This document shows, piece after piece, positions 9,150-17,449 of a stretch of 25,644 nt of DNA. How positions within the stretch are numbered: the stretch's first letter is position 1; every line of letters starts with the position of its first letter. Position numbers and translations under genes: made by a program. Source of the stretch: Kiritimatiellia bacterium (GTDB lineage Bacteria; Verrucomicrobiota; Kiritimatiellia; RFP12; UBA1067); assembly GCA_016303225.1 (NCBI GenBank), contig JAEDMC010000013.1, positions 1-25,644 on the forward strand, in the 5' to 3' direction. Under the pieces are notes generated by a model. The model did no database searches. It saw only the letters and a program-made list of their open reading frames with translations, and had not been told where the DNA came from.

Positions 9150-11222
9150 GCTCACCACGCTTCCCCCGCCCGCGACCGCCGTCGGCAGCAATACGCCGCC
9201 GCAGCTGCCCGGCTCGCCCGCAAAGAGGATCATGCCCTCGGAGACGCCGACGGACATCTTCCGCGGCGCCAGGTTTGCGACGAACACGACTTCCTTGCCG
9301 ACGAGCGCCGCCGGATCGGGATACGCCTGACGAATGCCGGAGAAGATCGTCCGCTTGCCGAGCGACCCGGCGTCCAAGACAAACTTGAGGAGCTTCGCGC
9401 TCTTCGGCACGATCTCGCAGCTCTCCACGACGCCTACGCGCAGGTCGAGCTTCTCGAAGTCGAGAAAAGCAATCTCAGGCTTCAGGGGTTTTGCACCCCT
9501 ATCACCTGCACCTTTGTTCTTCGACGCCCTCGACTCGTGGCTCACTTCGCCCGAATCGGCCGGCTTCACCGTCGCCGCGGCGATCATCGCGTCGACCTGC
9601 TTCTGGTCGATGCGGCTCGCAAGATACTCATAGGCGCCGAGCGTCGCGTTCTCAAGCGCCGCGTTGACCGACTCCCAAGTCCACTCCTTTTCGCAGAAGA
9701 ACGCCATCGCCTTGTCGGCGTAGACCGGCAGAATCGGCTTCAGGTAGATGGCGATGATGCGGAACGCGTTCAGCGCGGCGGTCAGGGTCGTCCGCGTCGT
9801 CTCCGCGTCGGTTTTCACCGTCTTCCATGGCTCGCGCTTGTCAAAATACTCGTTCGCGGCGTCCGCAAGCTTGCAGATCTCGACGACGACCTGGTTGAAC
9901 CGACGGTCCTCGTAGAACTTCGCAATCGTCTCGCCCGCAGCGCGGCACTTCTCGACGAGCGCCCGGCCCTCGGCGTCAAGCGTCCCGAGCTTGCCCTCCA
10001 GCTTCTTCTGCAGCATTTGTCCACCGCGCGAAGCGATGTTCGTGATCTTGCCGACAAGGTCGGAGTTGACGCGCTGGACGAAGTCCGTCAGGTTGAGGTC
10101 CATGTCGTCCGTCGTCCCGCCGAGCTTCGCCGCATAGTAGTAGCGGAGCGCCTCCGGCGGCAGGTTGTCGAGGTACGTGCGCGCGTTCACGAACGTGCCC
10201 TTCGACTTGGACATCTTCTCGCCGTTTACCGTCAGGAACCCGTGCACGAACACCTTGTCGGGCCCCTTGAAGCCGGCCGCATGCAGCATCCCCGGCCAGA
10301 ACAGGCAGTGGAAGCGAATGATGTCCTTGCCGATGAAGTGATAGAGTTCAACGCCCTCGTCATTCCACATCGAGACATCAACCTCTGCACTTTCCCCTTT
10401 CCCCTTTTTGCCTTTTGCTTTCGCGAGCCAATCGGCGAGCGAAGCGATGTACCCGATCGGCGCATCGACCCAGACGTAGAAGAACTTGTCGGTGTAGCCG
10501 GGAATCTCGAAACCGAAGTACGGCGCGTCGCGCGAGATGCACCAGCCGCGGAGCGGTTCCTTGAACCACTCGAGGAGCTTATTCGAGACGTCGCTCGTCG
10601 TGTGCCCGGGAATCCACTTCTCCAGATAGTCGTGCTGCGGCTCAAGCTCGAAATAGAGATGCTCGGAGTCCTTCACGACCGGCGTGCCGCCGCACGTCGT
10701 GCAGACGGGGTTCCCGAGCTCCTCCGCGCCGTAGGTCGAGCCGCAGTGATCGCAGCTGTCGCCGTACTGGCCCGTCGCGCCGCACTTCGGACACGACCCC
10801 TTCACGAAGCGGTCGGGCAGGAACATCTTGCAGTGCTCGCAATAGAGCTGGGGCGTCGTCTTCTTGGTGATGAAACCCTGCTTCTCCGCTGCCGCGTAGA
10901 TGCGTTCGGAGAGCTCCTTGTTCTCCGGCGAATTCGTCGTGTAGTAGTTGTCGAACGAAACCTGGAAGTCGGTGAAGTCCTTCAGATGCACTTCGTGCGA
11001 ACGCGCGATCAGCTGCTCCGGCGTGATGCCCTCCTTGCGGGCGCGGATCATGATGGGCGTGCCGTGCGTGTCGTCTGCGCAGATGTAGACGCACTCATGG
11101 CCGCGAAGCTTCTGGAAACGAACCCAGAAGTCGGTCTGAACGTACTCGACCAGGTGGCCGAGATGGATGTCACCGTTCGCGTATGGAAGCGCGCTGGTGA
11201 CGATAATTCTTCTCTTACTCAT
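9147..11222 (-). CDS. metG: Methionyl-tRNA synthetase
   Basis: A 691-residue cytoplasmic class I aminoacyl-tRNA synthetase that charges tRNA-Met. The HIGH motif is HLGH (residues 20-23) and KMSKS lies at 336-340, followed by KGT. The connective-peptide zinc site has four Cys pairs (CEHC 128-131, CPKC 144-147, CDHC 157-160, CTTC 174-177), indicating the two-knuckle type. The C-terminus carries the EMAP/Trbp111-type tRNA-binding OB domain (FLDFEKLDLRVGVVESCEIV, ending SEGMILFAGE). Two non-conserved stretches are in frame: AKAKGKKGKGESAE (about 267-280, a heptad array) and a linker of about 20 residues before the OB domain. A near-leaderless promoter lies just upstream, and metG heads a seven-gene unit ending in uvrB. 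Confidence 0.97.
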   Translation of the reverse strand: MSKRRIIVTSALPYANGDIHLGHLVEYVQTDFWVRFQKLRGHECVYICADDTHGTPIMIRARKEGITPEQLIARSHEVHLKDFTDFQVSFDNYYTTNSPENKELSERIYAAAEKQGFITKKTTPQLYCEHCKMFLPDRFVKGSCPKCGATGQYGDSCDHCGSTYGAEELGNPVCTTCGGTPVVKDSEHLYFELEPQHDYLEKWIPGHTTSDVSNKLLEWFKEPLRGWCISRDAPYFGFEIPGYTDKFFYVWVDAPIGYIASLADWLAKAKGKKGKGESAEVDVSMWNDEGVELYHFIGKDIIRFHCLFWPGMLHAAGFKGPDKVFVHGFLTVNGEKMSKSKGTFVNARTYLDNLPPEALRYYYAAKLGGTTDDMDLNLTDFVQRVNSDLVGKITNIASRGGQMLQKKLEGKLGTLDAEGRALVEKCRAAGETIAKFYEDRRFNQVVVEICKLADAANEYFDKREPWKTVKTDAETTRTTLTAALNAFRIIAIYLKPILPVYADKAMAFFCEKEWTWESVNAALENATLGAYEYLASRIDQKQVDAMIAAATVKPADSGEVSHESRASKNKGAGDRGAKPLKPEIAFLDFEKLDLRVGVVESCEIVPKSAKLLKFVLDAGSLGKRTIFSGIRQAYPDPAALVGKEVVFVANLAPRKMSVGVSEGMILFAGEPGSCGGVLLPTAVAGGGSVVS
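9484..9511 (-). repeat. Small hairpin and direct repeat in the MetG linker
   Basis: The + strand AGGGG-TTTTGCA-CCCCT (9484-9500) is a 5-bp inverted repeat with a 7-nt loop. TGCACC then recurs about 15 nt further on (TGCACCCC, CCTGCACC). It encodes part of the low-complexity linker between the anticodon-binding and OB domains of MetG. It is a weak relative of the other arrays. Confidence 0.4.
10390..10424 (-). repeat. Heptad array inside metG (CTTTCCC / GGGAAAG)
   Basis: The + strand units are ctttccc, ctttccc, ctttttg, ccttttg and ctttcgc, in 7-nt register. The array encodes AKAKGKKGKGES, inserted between IGYIASLADWL and the VDVSMWNDEGVELYHFIGKD segment, a loop of the catalytic domain. Its unit resembles the second array in uvrB (657-695). 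Confidence 0.82.
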
Positions 11223-11232
11223 TATGGGGGAA

Positions 11233-11241
11233 ATTATATCA
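11233..11241 (-). promoter_or_regulatory. metG promoter, extended -10 TGATATAAT
   Basis: The minus strand carries TGATATAAT ending 10 nt before the metG ATG. With a start point about 7 nt after the box, the leader would be about 3 nt. The spacer TTCCCCCATA has no Shine-Dalgarno sequence. No good -35 hexamer is present at 16-18 nt, as is usual for extended -10 promoters. Confidence 0.75.
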
Positions 11242-11315
11242 AAAATTCCTGCCTATGTGTCCGTCTTTGGTTGCGGTCAATGCTGCAAGGCAATGCGTGT
11301 GGATTGCGGCAATCA

Positions 11316-11343
11316 AAAGCGCCGCGGAAAACCGCGGCGCTTT
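11316..11343 (-). terminator. Intrinsic terminator after rpsG
   Basis: A perfect 12-bp inverted repeat, AAAGCGCCGCGG and CCGCGGCGCTTT, encloses a 4-nt loop. On the minus strand the GC-rich stem is followed by a short T-run (CTTTTGATT). It lies 30 nt after the rpsG stop codon and separates the ribosomal unit from metG. Confidence 0.9.
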
Positions 11344-11373
11344 GCTGTTTGGAATCGCAAGGAACTTTCGGGT

Positions 11374-11883
11374 TTACCAGGCGTAATGCGCGAACGCCTT
11401 GTTGGCCTGAGCCATCTTATGCACGTCATCGCGTTTCTTGATGACGTTGCCCTGGCCCTGGAACGCGTCGATGATCTCGGCCGCAACGGCCGCCGGCATG
11501 CCCATGCCATGACGGGCACCGGCGTACTGCGTCGTCCAGCGAAGCGCGAGCGACAGCTGGCGGTTCGCGGCAATCGGCACCGGGACGGGGTACGTGGTAC
11601 CGCCGACACGACGGGTCTTGACCTCGACCTGCGGCTTCATGTTGTCAATGGCGAGCGAGACGACCTCGAGCGCGCTCTTGATCGGCTTCTCGTCCTTGAC
11701 GAACTTCGACGGATCCTCCTTCATCTTCTCGGCGACCTTGTCGATCGCGCCGTAGACAATCTTCTCGGCGACGGTCTTCTTGCCGTCCTTCATGATGACA
11801 CGGACCATATGCGCGACCAACTCCGAATTGTACTTCGGATCAAGAATCACGCGCTTGACAATCTTCTTACCTCTGCGGCTCAT
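11374..11883 (-). CDS. rpsG: 30S ribosomal protein S7
   Basis: A 169-residue primary 16S rRNA-binding protein of the small subunit head. It is recognised from MSRRGKKIVKRVILDPKYNS, the central GGTTYPVPVPIAANRQLSLA segment, and the terminal HKMAQANKAFAHYAW. It is slightly longer than the usual 156 residues because of a charged stretch around VAEKMKEDPSKFVKDEKPIK. It starts 3 nt after the rpsL stop codon with an upstream AGGGGAAG-like ribosome binding site. The unit ends here at an intrinsic terminator, without fusA or tuf. Confidence 0.97.
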   Translation of the reverse strand: MSRRGKKIVKRVILDPKYNSELVAHMVRVIMKDGKKTVAEKIVYGAIDKVAEKMKEDPSKFVKDEKPIKSALEVVSLAIDNMKPQVEVKTRRVGGTTYPVPVPIAANRQLSLALRWTTQYAGARHGMGMPAAVAAEIIDAFQGQGNVIKKRDDVHKMAQANKAFAHYAW

Positions 11884-11886
11884 GGC

Positions 11887-12273
11887 TTACTTCCCCTCTT
11901 CCTTCTTGCCCTTCTTCATGCCGTACTTGGAACGGCTGCGGTTACGGCCCGCAACGCCGAGGGAGTCGAGCTTGCCACGGATGATGTGGTAGCGGACACC
12001 AGGAAGGTCTTTCACACGACCGCCGCGAACGAGCACCACGCTGTGCTCCTGGAGGTTGTGGCCTTCGCCAGGGATGTACGCCGTCACTTCGTAACCGGAC
12101 GTGAGACGCACACGGGCGACCTTCCGGAGAGCGGAGTTCGGCTTCTTGGGGGTCATCGTCTTGACGACGAGACACACGCCACGACGCTGGGGGCACGCCT
12201 TCAGCGCGGGCGACTTCGAATGCTTAGCCAAGGGGGAACGCCCCTTGCGGATCAGCTGATTGATAGTCGGCAT
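11887..12273 (-). CDS. rpsL: 30S ribosomal protein S12
   Basis: A 128-residue decoding-centre protein. The N-terminus MPTINQLIRKGR and the segments TPKKPNSALRKVARVRLTSG and VLVRGGRVKDLPGVRYHIIR are highly typical. The lysines at the two classical streptomycin-resistance positions (in PKKPNS and GGRVKDLPG) are the wild-type residues, so no ribosomal streptomycin resistance is predicted. The lysine-rich tail (KYGMKKGKKEEGK) is family-typical apart from a few added residues. An AAGGAAA ribosome binding site precedes the ATG, with a leader of about 30 nt from the predicted promoter. Confidence 0.98.
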   Translation of the reverse strand: MPTINQLIRKGRSPLAKHSKSPALKACPQRRGVCLVVKTMTPKKPNSALRKVARVRLTSGYEVTAYIPGEGHNLQEHSVVLVRGGRVKDLPGVRYHIIRGKLDSLGVAGRNRSRSKYGMKKGKKEEGK

Positions 12274-12310
12274 TTAGTTGTTTTCCTTACTTTTCCAAAC
12301 AAGTTCGCAT

Positions 12311-12340
12311 AGTATATCATTATTTCTGGCATCTTGACAA
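12311..12340 (-). promoter_or_regulatory. rpsL-rpsG promoter (TTGTCA, 18 nt, TATACT)
   Basis: On the minus strand TTGTCA (12335-12340) is separated by 18 nt from TATACT (12311-12316), which carries an upstream TG giving TGATATACT. The -35 box lies in the last codons of the preceding membrane-protein gene and the -10 box just past its TAA. The predicted leader is about 31 nt. This is the best sigma-70-like promoter in the window. Confidence 0.85.
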
Positions 12341-13999
12341 GGGGGTATCTTCAAGATTTTTTTCTTTCATCCGTCGGCGACGAACGACGGACACCGCCAC
12401 GACCGAGGCTGATGTGAGCAGCGACAAAAGGCAAAGCCACGTCGCAACGCCCATCGGCGGCCACGGCGTGTCCGTCTTAGGCCCCCGCGGTTGAAGCACG
12501 CCAACAAGATACATCTCTGGATTCGGTTGCGCAAGCGAAACGATCTTCCGCTGCTGCACCATCGCCGCAACCTGCGGATTGTTGAAATCGCCCTTTCTCA
12601 AGAACGTCATCTGGAAGTTGGCGTTCTGCCGCTTCGCCTCGCGCAAATCAACCGGCGCACAGTAGAGGCGATCAACTCGCGCGAGATCAATCGCACCGAC
12701 CAACACGACCGCGCCGACAATCGGCAAGGCGAAGGACTTGAGCCTTGAGACGCGAGACAGGAGCGATATCAGAGCCTCAATGCCAAACCCAGACAAAACC
12801 ACCAGACAGAACTCGGTCAGATGGTGCCACTTCACTGGCGCACGCAGGTAATCGCCGAACGGCAACGAGAAGACGACACGATAGACAGGCTCGCAGTACC
12901 GCCCCAGAGAGCAGAGCCAGCAAATAATAGCCGCGACGAGGAAAAAGCGAAGGTCTGCGCGAGAGGTTTTGAGGTCTTGAGGTTTTGAGGTCTTGAGTTG
13001 GAAGCACGAAAACACGACGCCAAGCACTGCAAGAATGCAGGTGACGAACCCGACATACAGCGAATGTTGCCTGTAGTTGCCGACGGGCGCGTCTTTTGGG
13101 CGGCCGAGGGCACCGGTGTACTGCCTCACGTCCTTGCCATAGCGTGCGCCGAGCGAGAGCGTCATCGGACAGCTCGTGTCGCCGTTAATGCGCGGAATGA
13201 AAAATTCGGCCGTCTCCGCCGGCGGCAGCGACCAGTTCGTGACGAAAATCCAGCGCTTCTCGCGTTCATCAGCAGACGCAGCGGCCTGCGGCGAGACGGT
13301 CTGTCCCTCTTCGATCTGCTTGTCACGTCCGGCGAGATCGTTCACGAACGCGCTGCGGATGAACGGCGCACCGACCGCGAAGAAAACCGCCGCGGAGACG
13401 AGCGCGCCCTTCCACGGGAACTTGCGCTCGCGCACGCAGCACCAGATGAAGTAAGCACCCGTGAGAATCGTAAAGAGGAGCCACAAGTCGGCCTGATAGC
13501 AGCTGCCCCACGCGACACACGCGCCCAGCATGAGCCAGTGACGGGGCTTCCCCTTCCGAACCGCACGATCGGCAAGCCCGAACGCAAAGACGCCGTAGGT
13601 CATCCACTGGAACCAGCCGAGGTGTCCGGCGGAGAAGAGCGTGCACCAGTAGCCGCTGAATGCGAGCAGCAGTCCCGCGCCATACGACGCGAGGCGCGAG
13701 AGGCCGCGTCCGCGACAGAAGTACGCCATCCCGAGCGCAGCACAATAAAGCGCGAGGGCGTACTGCAGCTCCTGCCAGAAGTACGGCGAGCCGAGAAACT
13801 TGCAGAGATCGGCGGGAACGAACTTGCCGCTCACGAACATGCCGCGCAGCGTCCCCATCGCGTAGCCCGGACCGTAGACGATCGGACAATCCGGCATCAC
13901 GGGCGCAAAGTCCGTCGACCACGTTCCCCAGAACACGAACCCGACGAGCACCGCGAACACCGCGGTAAACCCGAGGAACCAAAAGTGCTTCTCCTTCAT
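12320..13999 (-). CDS. YfhO/GT-C-like polytopic membrane protein
   Basis: A 559-residue protein with about 11-12 hydrophobic helices, starting MKEKHFWFLGFTAVFAVLVG. A first extracytoplasmic loop carries acidic residues (TWSTDFAPVMPDCPIVYGPG), as in GT-C glycosyltransferases and YfhO-type proteins. A later YLRAPVKWHHLTEFCLVVLS segment resembles the conserved RxP region of YfhO-like proteins. GT-C proteins use polyprenyl-phosphate sugars at the outer face of the membrane, and the upstream GT-C, FAD enzyme and GtrA genes support such a role. The exact reaction cannot be told. Residues about 334-348 (QLKTSKPQDLKTSRADL) between two helices are encoded by an octad array. The start overlaps the preceding gene as ATGA. 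Confidence 0.75.
   Translation of the reverse strand: MKEKHFWFLGFTAVFAVLVGFVFWGTWSTDFAPVMPDCPIVYGPGYAMGTLRGMFVSGKFVPADLCKFLGSPYFWQELQYALALYCAALGMAYFCRGRGLSRLASYGAGLLLAFSGYWCTLFSAGHLGWFQWMTYGVFAFGLADRAVRKGKPRHWLMLGACVAWGSCYQADLWLLFTILTGAYFIWCCVRERKFPWKGALVSAAVFFAVGAPFIRSAFVNDLAGRDKQIEEGQTVSPQAAASADEREKRWIFVTNWSLPPAETAEFFIPRINGDTSCPMTLSLGARYGKDVRQYTGALGRPKDAPVGNYRQHSLYVGFVTCILAVLGVVFSCFQLKTSKPQDLKTSRADLRFFLVAAIICWLCSLGRYCEPVYRVVFSLPFGDYLRAPVKWHHLTEFCLVVLSGFGIEALISLLSRVSRLKSFALPIVGAVVLVGAIDLARVDRLYCAPVDLREAKRQNANFQMTFLRKGDFNNPQVAAMVQQRKIVSLAQPNPEMYLVGVLQPRGPKTDTPWPPMGVATWLCLLSLLTSASVVAVSVVRRRRMKEKNLEDTPLSRCQK
12963..13001 (-). repeat. Octad array inside the YfhO-like gene (GAGGTTTT/GAGGTCTT)
   Basis: The + strand units are gaggtttt, gaggtctt, gaggtttt, gaggtctt and gagttgg, an alternating two-step octad array. 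It is translated in frame as the loop peptide LKTSKPQDLKTS between two membrane helices. Confidence 0.88.
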
Positions 14000-15942
14000 T
14001 TGCGACTATCCTTCACTTTGACTTGGCAGAAAAACACGTCCACCGGCTTCGCCGAAACGAACGAGGGCATGCTGAATTTCCTCAGAAGCAGCAGATCGTA
14101 CTTGTCTTTGTTCTTCTGCAGATGCTGGATGTTGTAGGCGTTCTGCGAATCGAAGAGCCCGTAGAGCTTCACCTGCGGATCGCGCTTGACGAGCCGCTCG
14201 AGGATCGGAATCGGATTGCATCCGGGCATCGTGGTGACCGTGCGGAACGGCTGTCCCATCAACACCTGAGTCGAGCGCTCGCCGAGGACGACCGCCCCTT
14301 CCGGCAGGAGCTTTGCGACCTCCTGCGCGACGTTTCGCTGGACATGGCGGACCGGCGCGAACATCTCGCAGGCCGAATCGCGCCACTGCGGCGTCAGCGC
14401 GAACGAAAGGATGACGGCCGCCGGCACGAACACCGCCAGGAAACGTCGGCGGAACGTCCCGTTACCGACGCCGAACACCGCCAGGACGAACAGCATCCCG
14501 ACCACGAATGCCAACGCCACGGGCGCCAGGTAGGACCACTGCGTGGACTTGAAATAGGTCGAAAGATGCACGGCGGGAAGTCCGGCGAACGCGACCGATC
14601 CCGTTGCCGCGGCAACGAGCGCCGCGGTAACGGCCTCCCGGCCGAGACTTCGCAACCCGCGGAAGGCCCCGACCAACACGAACGCCGCGAACCCCGCGGC
14701 CAGCACGTACGGCCAGTCGAACGCCCAGACATTGCCCTGCGGCAGATTGTGGATGCGGGAATAGTAGGCCTGGACCTCCTGCGGACGGACAATCTGGGTG
14801 CCCGCCCAGAGGACAAGCAGCGCGGAAGCCGCAGCCGTCAGCGCCAGCAGGACAGCCGGCATCCGCCAGCCCTCAGCGGCGTCCGCATCCTCCGAAAGGT
14901 CGGCGATGATCTCCGACCAGAGGATCGGCAGGAAGACCATGACCGGATGGAAGTAATGCGTGTAGATCGAGTTGTTGACCGAAATCGCCGCGACATAGGC
15001 CGGCACGAACAGGTAGAGGAGAAACCGCGGCGTCCAGCGCCTGAGCAGAATCGCCCGCGCGGCCATCGCAAGCGGCACGGCCGACATAAACGCGGCCTCG
15101 ACAGACAGGAGCTTGAAGCTCGGGTCGCGCGGGAAGGATGCGAAGCCCCTGAAGATCGCCGCGAAGTCGAAGAGGTTCGGCAACGCATTGTGCGTGGTCG
15201 TCCGCCGGATGATCTCCGCCGCCGACACCCCGTTCGCCGCGGTCTCGGGCAGAACCGACAGGAGTTGCAGTCCTCGCCAACCCCAGACGGACAGCGCCAG
15301 CGCCGCAAGGAAGATGACCGCGTCCAGCCACCACCGGCTCGTCTTGCGCCCGTCCCACACCCCCGCCAGCAGCAATGGCAACAGCACCCAAAGGGACGGC
15401 TTGATGAGAATGATCGCCCCCGCGACGAGCGCCGGCACGACAAGCCGCCAGTGCCCCGTGCCGACGGCGAGGCAGTAGGAGATGACGAACAGCGCCGCGA
15501 TGGTGACATCATTCCCCGCAGTCCGCTCGTAGATCACGGTCACCGGCACGCACGCGAAAGCCGCCGCCACACAGAACGCGGCAACCGGCCCAATCCGTCG
15601 CGCGGCATGGCGAAACGCCAGACACCAGCCAATGAAGTAGATGAGGACGAACGGGATGCGCCACTTCCAGTCCGAAAGGCCGAAGAGGCGATAGCCAATG
15701 TAGCTGATCCAGTGCGTCAGCGCGGAATAGCCGTAGGTGAAGGACTCGCTCCTGACGAGATCGTTGAACGCGCCCCACAGGAACTTGTCCTTCGCCGCGC
15801 CCATGTAGTAGCCCTCGTCCGTCACGTTGTAGCCATACTCCCAGACAGACGGAATCCCGGCGTCGCCGTCGAGCCAGAACACGCGAAGTCCCAGCCACAC
15901 GACGGCAAACGCCGCGAACCAAAGCCACTTACTTGCTTTCAT
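13996..15942 (-). CDS. ArnT/PMT-like GT-C glycosyltransferase
   Basis: A 648-residue multi-pass membrane protein. The first helix (LWFAAFAVVWLGLRVFWL) is followed by an extracytoplasmic loop with an Asp-Glu pair (NVTDEGYYMGAAKDKFLWG, D42-E43). This is the catalytic-acid arrangement of PMT/ArnT-like (GT39/GT83-type) enzymes, which transfer sugar from polyprenyl phosphate. At least ten further hydrophobic segments follow, then a soluble C-terminal domain of about 120 residues (EVAKLLPEGAVVLGERSTQV and beyond). The acceptor, lipid A, glycan or protein, cannot be deduced. The start overlaps the FAD-enzyme gene by 14 nt and has a GGAG ribosome binding site inside it. The stop overlaps the next start as ATGA. 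Confidence 0.85.
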   Translation of the reverse strand: MKASKWLWFAAFAVVWLGLRVFWLDGDAGIPSVWEYGYNVTDEGYYMGAAKDKFLWGAFNDLVRSESFTYGYSALTHWISYIGYRLFGLSDWKWRIPFVLIYFIGWCLAFRHAARRIGPVAAFCVAAAFACVPVTVIYERTAGNDVTIAALFVISYCLAVGTGHWRLVVPALVAGAIILIKPSLWVLLPLLLAGVWDGRKTSRWWLDAVIFLAALALSVWGWRGLQLLSVLPETAANGVSAAEIIRRTTTHNALPNLFDFAAIFRGFASFPRDPSFKLLSVEAAFMSAVPLAMAARAILLRRWTPRFLLYLFVPAYVAAISVNNSIYTHYFHPVMVFLPILWSEIIADLSEDADAAEGWRMPAVLLALTAAASALLVLWAGTQIVRPQEVQAYYSRIHNLPQGNVWAFDWPYVLAAGFAAFVLVGAFRGLRSLGREAVTAALVAAATGSVAFAGLPAVHLSTYFKSTQWSYLAPVALAFVVGMLFVLAVFGVGNGTFRRRFLAVFVPAAVILSFALTPQWRDSACEMFAPVRHVQRNVAQEVAKLLPEGAVVLGERSTQVLMGQPFRTVTTMPGCNPIPILERLVKRDPQVKLYGLFDSQNAYNIQHLQKNKDKYDLLLLRKFSMPSFVSAKPVDVFFCQVKVKDSRK

Positions 15943-17449
15943 GGTACTCTCCTTCCGTGTTCACGTTCCAGAGCGCAGACTTGTCCGTCCCGCCCAGGAG
16001 CGACCGCGCCGCCTCGAGCCCACAGAGCATCGAGTGGTCCATGTTGTTGTAGCGGTGCTGTCCGTTGCGCCCGATGCAATAGAGGTTGGGGAACGAGTCC
16101 AGCCACGCGCGCACCTTGCCGAACTCGGCGTACGTTCCGAAGTAGGCGGGATAGGCCTTCTTCACGCGGATGCGTACCGAGTCGAGAACGGGCTCGTCCG
16201 CGCCCAGCACGCCGATGTGCCGCAGCTCCTCCGTCGCCATCGCGATGAAGTCGCCGTCGGACATCGTCCACAGGCGGTCGCCCTCGGAGCAGAAGTACTC
16301 GAGTCCGATCCAGACATGCTTCGTGACGTCGTCGACCATGTACGGGGACCAGTTGTTGAAGATCTGGATGCGGCCCATCCGCACGTCCCGCTCCTGCACG
16401 TAGATCCAGGTATCCGGGACGATGTCGTTGACCGTCGGATAATCCGTGCGGTTCTTCACCGCGAGCCGTCCGACCTTCAGTCCCACGGTGACGAAGTCGC
16501 GGTACGGCAGCGCCGCGGCGATGCGACGGACCTCGTCCGGAGCCTCCGCGAACCCAGCGACCAGGTCCTTGACCGGCATCGACGAGAAGAGCGCATCGCA
16601 GGCGATCTCCTCGCCCGACTCCAGACGAACGGCGACAACCCGTCCGTTCTCCGTGCGGAAGCCCGCCGCCCTGCTCTTCATGCGGATCTCCACGCCATGT
16701 GCGCGCAGGCGGTCCGCCAGCAGTTCCCACAGCTGTCCCGGACCCTTCTTCGGATAGATGAACTCGTCAATGAGCGAGGTCTCCTTCTTGCCGATGCCAA
16801 GAACGTTCAGGACGGCCTTCCAGAGCGAAAGCCCCTTCACCCGCTGTGCGCCCCACTCCGGCGAGATCTTCGACGGATGGATGCCCCACAGCTTCTCGGT
16901 GTAGTCCTCGAAGAACATCGAGTAGAGGACCTTGCCGAAACGGTTGATGTAGAAGTCCTCGAGCGATTTCTCCTCGCGCTTGAAGAAGCACGACCAGATG
17001 TAGTTCATCCCCGCCTTGAACGTCCGGATGAGCCCCATCGCCAGGAACGTCGCCGGCTTCATCGAGATCGGGTAATCGAAGAAATGACGCAGATAGTAGA
17101 TGCGGCTCACGCGTCGACGGCGCAGCATCACGACATCATCCGACTCGGGATCGGGTCCGCCCGGCTGCACATTGCACGTGCGTCCCAGGAGCCGATCATC
17201 CTTCGCAGGCTCGCCCTGCACCGGCATCAGTTCCGCCCAGAGGTCGTTCACCTCCTGCGACTTCGAGAAGAAGCGGTGTCCGCCGATGTCGATGCGGGAG
17301 CCGTTGTGCACGGCCGTGCGCGAAATGCCACCGATCTGGTCCGACTCCTCGAGGACGACGACCTTCCATTCGCCCGCTCCCTTGCGGACGAGTTCATGCG
17401 CCGCCGTCAGCCCCGCAGGGCCAGCCCCGATGATGATTGCTGTCTTCAT
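15929..17449 (-). CDS. UDP-galactopyranose mutase-like FAD-dependent oxidoreductase
   Basis: A 506-residue flavoprotein. The N-terminal dinucleotide-binding motif is MKTAIIIGAGPAGLTAAHEL, followed by an acidic strand end (VVVLEESDQIGG) and GGHRFFSK. The C-terminal GRNGQHRYNNMDHSMLCGLE closely resembles the flavin-contacting end of UGM-type proteins. Related proteins are often annotated as protoporphyrinogen oxidase or NAD(P)/FAD oxidoreductase. In this glycosyl-transfer setting a sugar or polyprenol-linked sugar reaction is more likely, but this is inference. I chose the start at 17449 because it gives the Rossmann N-terminus and an ATGA overlap with the gtrA-like gene. The open frame to 17743 only shadows that gene. 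Confidence 0.85.
   Translation of the reverse strand: MKTAIIIGAGPAGLTAAHELVRKGAGEWKVVVLEESDQIGGISRTAVHNGSRIDIGGHRFFSKSQEVNDLWAELMPVQGEPAKDDRLLGRTCNVQPGGPDPESDDVVMLRRRRVSRIYYLRHFFDYPISMKPATFLAMGLIRTFKAGMNYIWSCFFKREEKSLEDFYINRFGKVLYSMFFEDYTEKLWGIHPSKISPEWGAQRVKGLSLWKAVLNVLGIGKKETSLIDEFIYPKKGPGQLWELLADRLRAHGVEIRMKSRAAGFRTENGRVVAVRLESGEEIACDALFSSMPVKDLVAGFAEAPDEVRRIAAALPYRDFVTVGLKVGRLAVKNRTDYPTVNDIVPDTWIYVQERDVRMGRIQIFNNWSPYMVDDVTKHVWIGLEYFCSEGDRLWTMSDGDFIAMATEELRHIGVLGADEPVLDSVRIRVKKAYPAYFGTYAEFGKVRAWLDSFPNLYCIGRNGQHRYNNMDHSMLCGLEAARSLLGGTDKSALWNVNTEGEYHESK

Noticed and set aside
11316..11343. Bidirectional terminator serving a + strand gene
   Set aside because: No + strand gene ends nearby, so only the minus-strand role after rpsG is supported.
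9537..11441. Long + strand open frame opposite metG (634 codons), and similar ones opposite the membrane genes (14023-16248), the GH2 gene (21191-23083) and the GH35 gene (3291-4709)
   Set aside because: They are mirror frames of well-identified minus-strand genes, with Arg-, Leu- and Val-rich low-information translations and no recognisable domain. High G+C codon bias keeps the antisense frame open.
15929..17449. Protoporphyrinogen oxidase (haem synthesis)
   Set aside because: Only the general FAD fold supports it. The C-terminal GRNGQHRYNNMDHS pattern and glycosyl-transfer neighbours fit a UGM-like role better.
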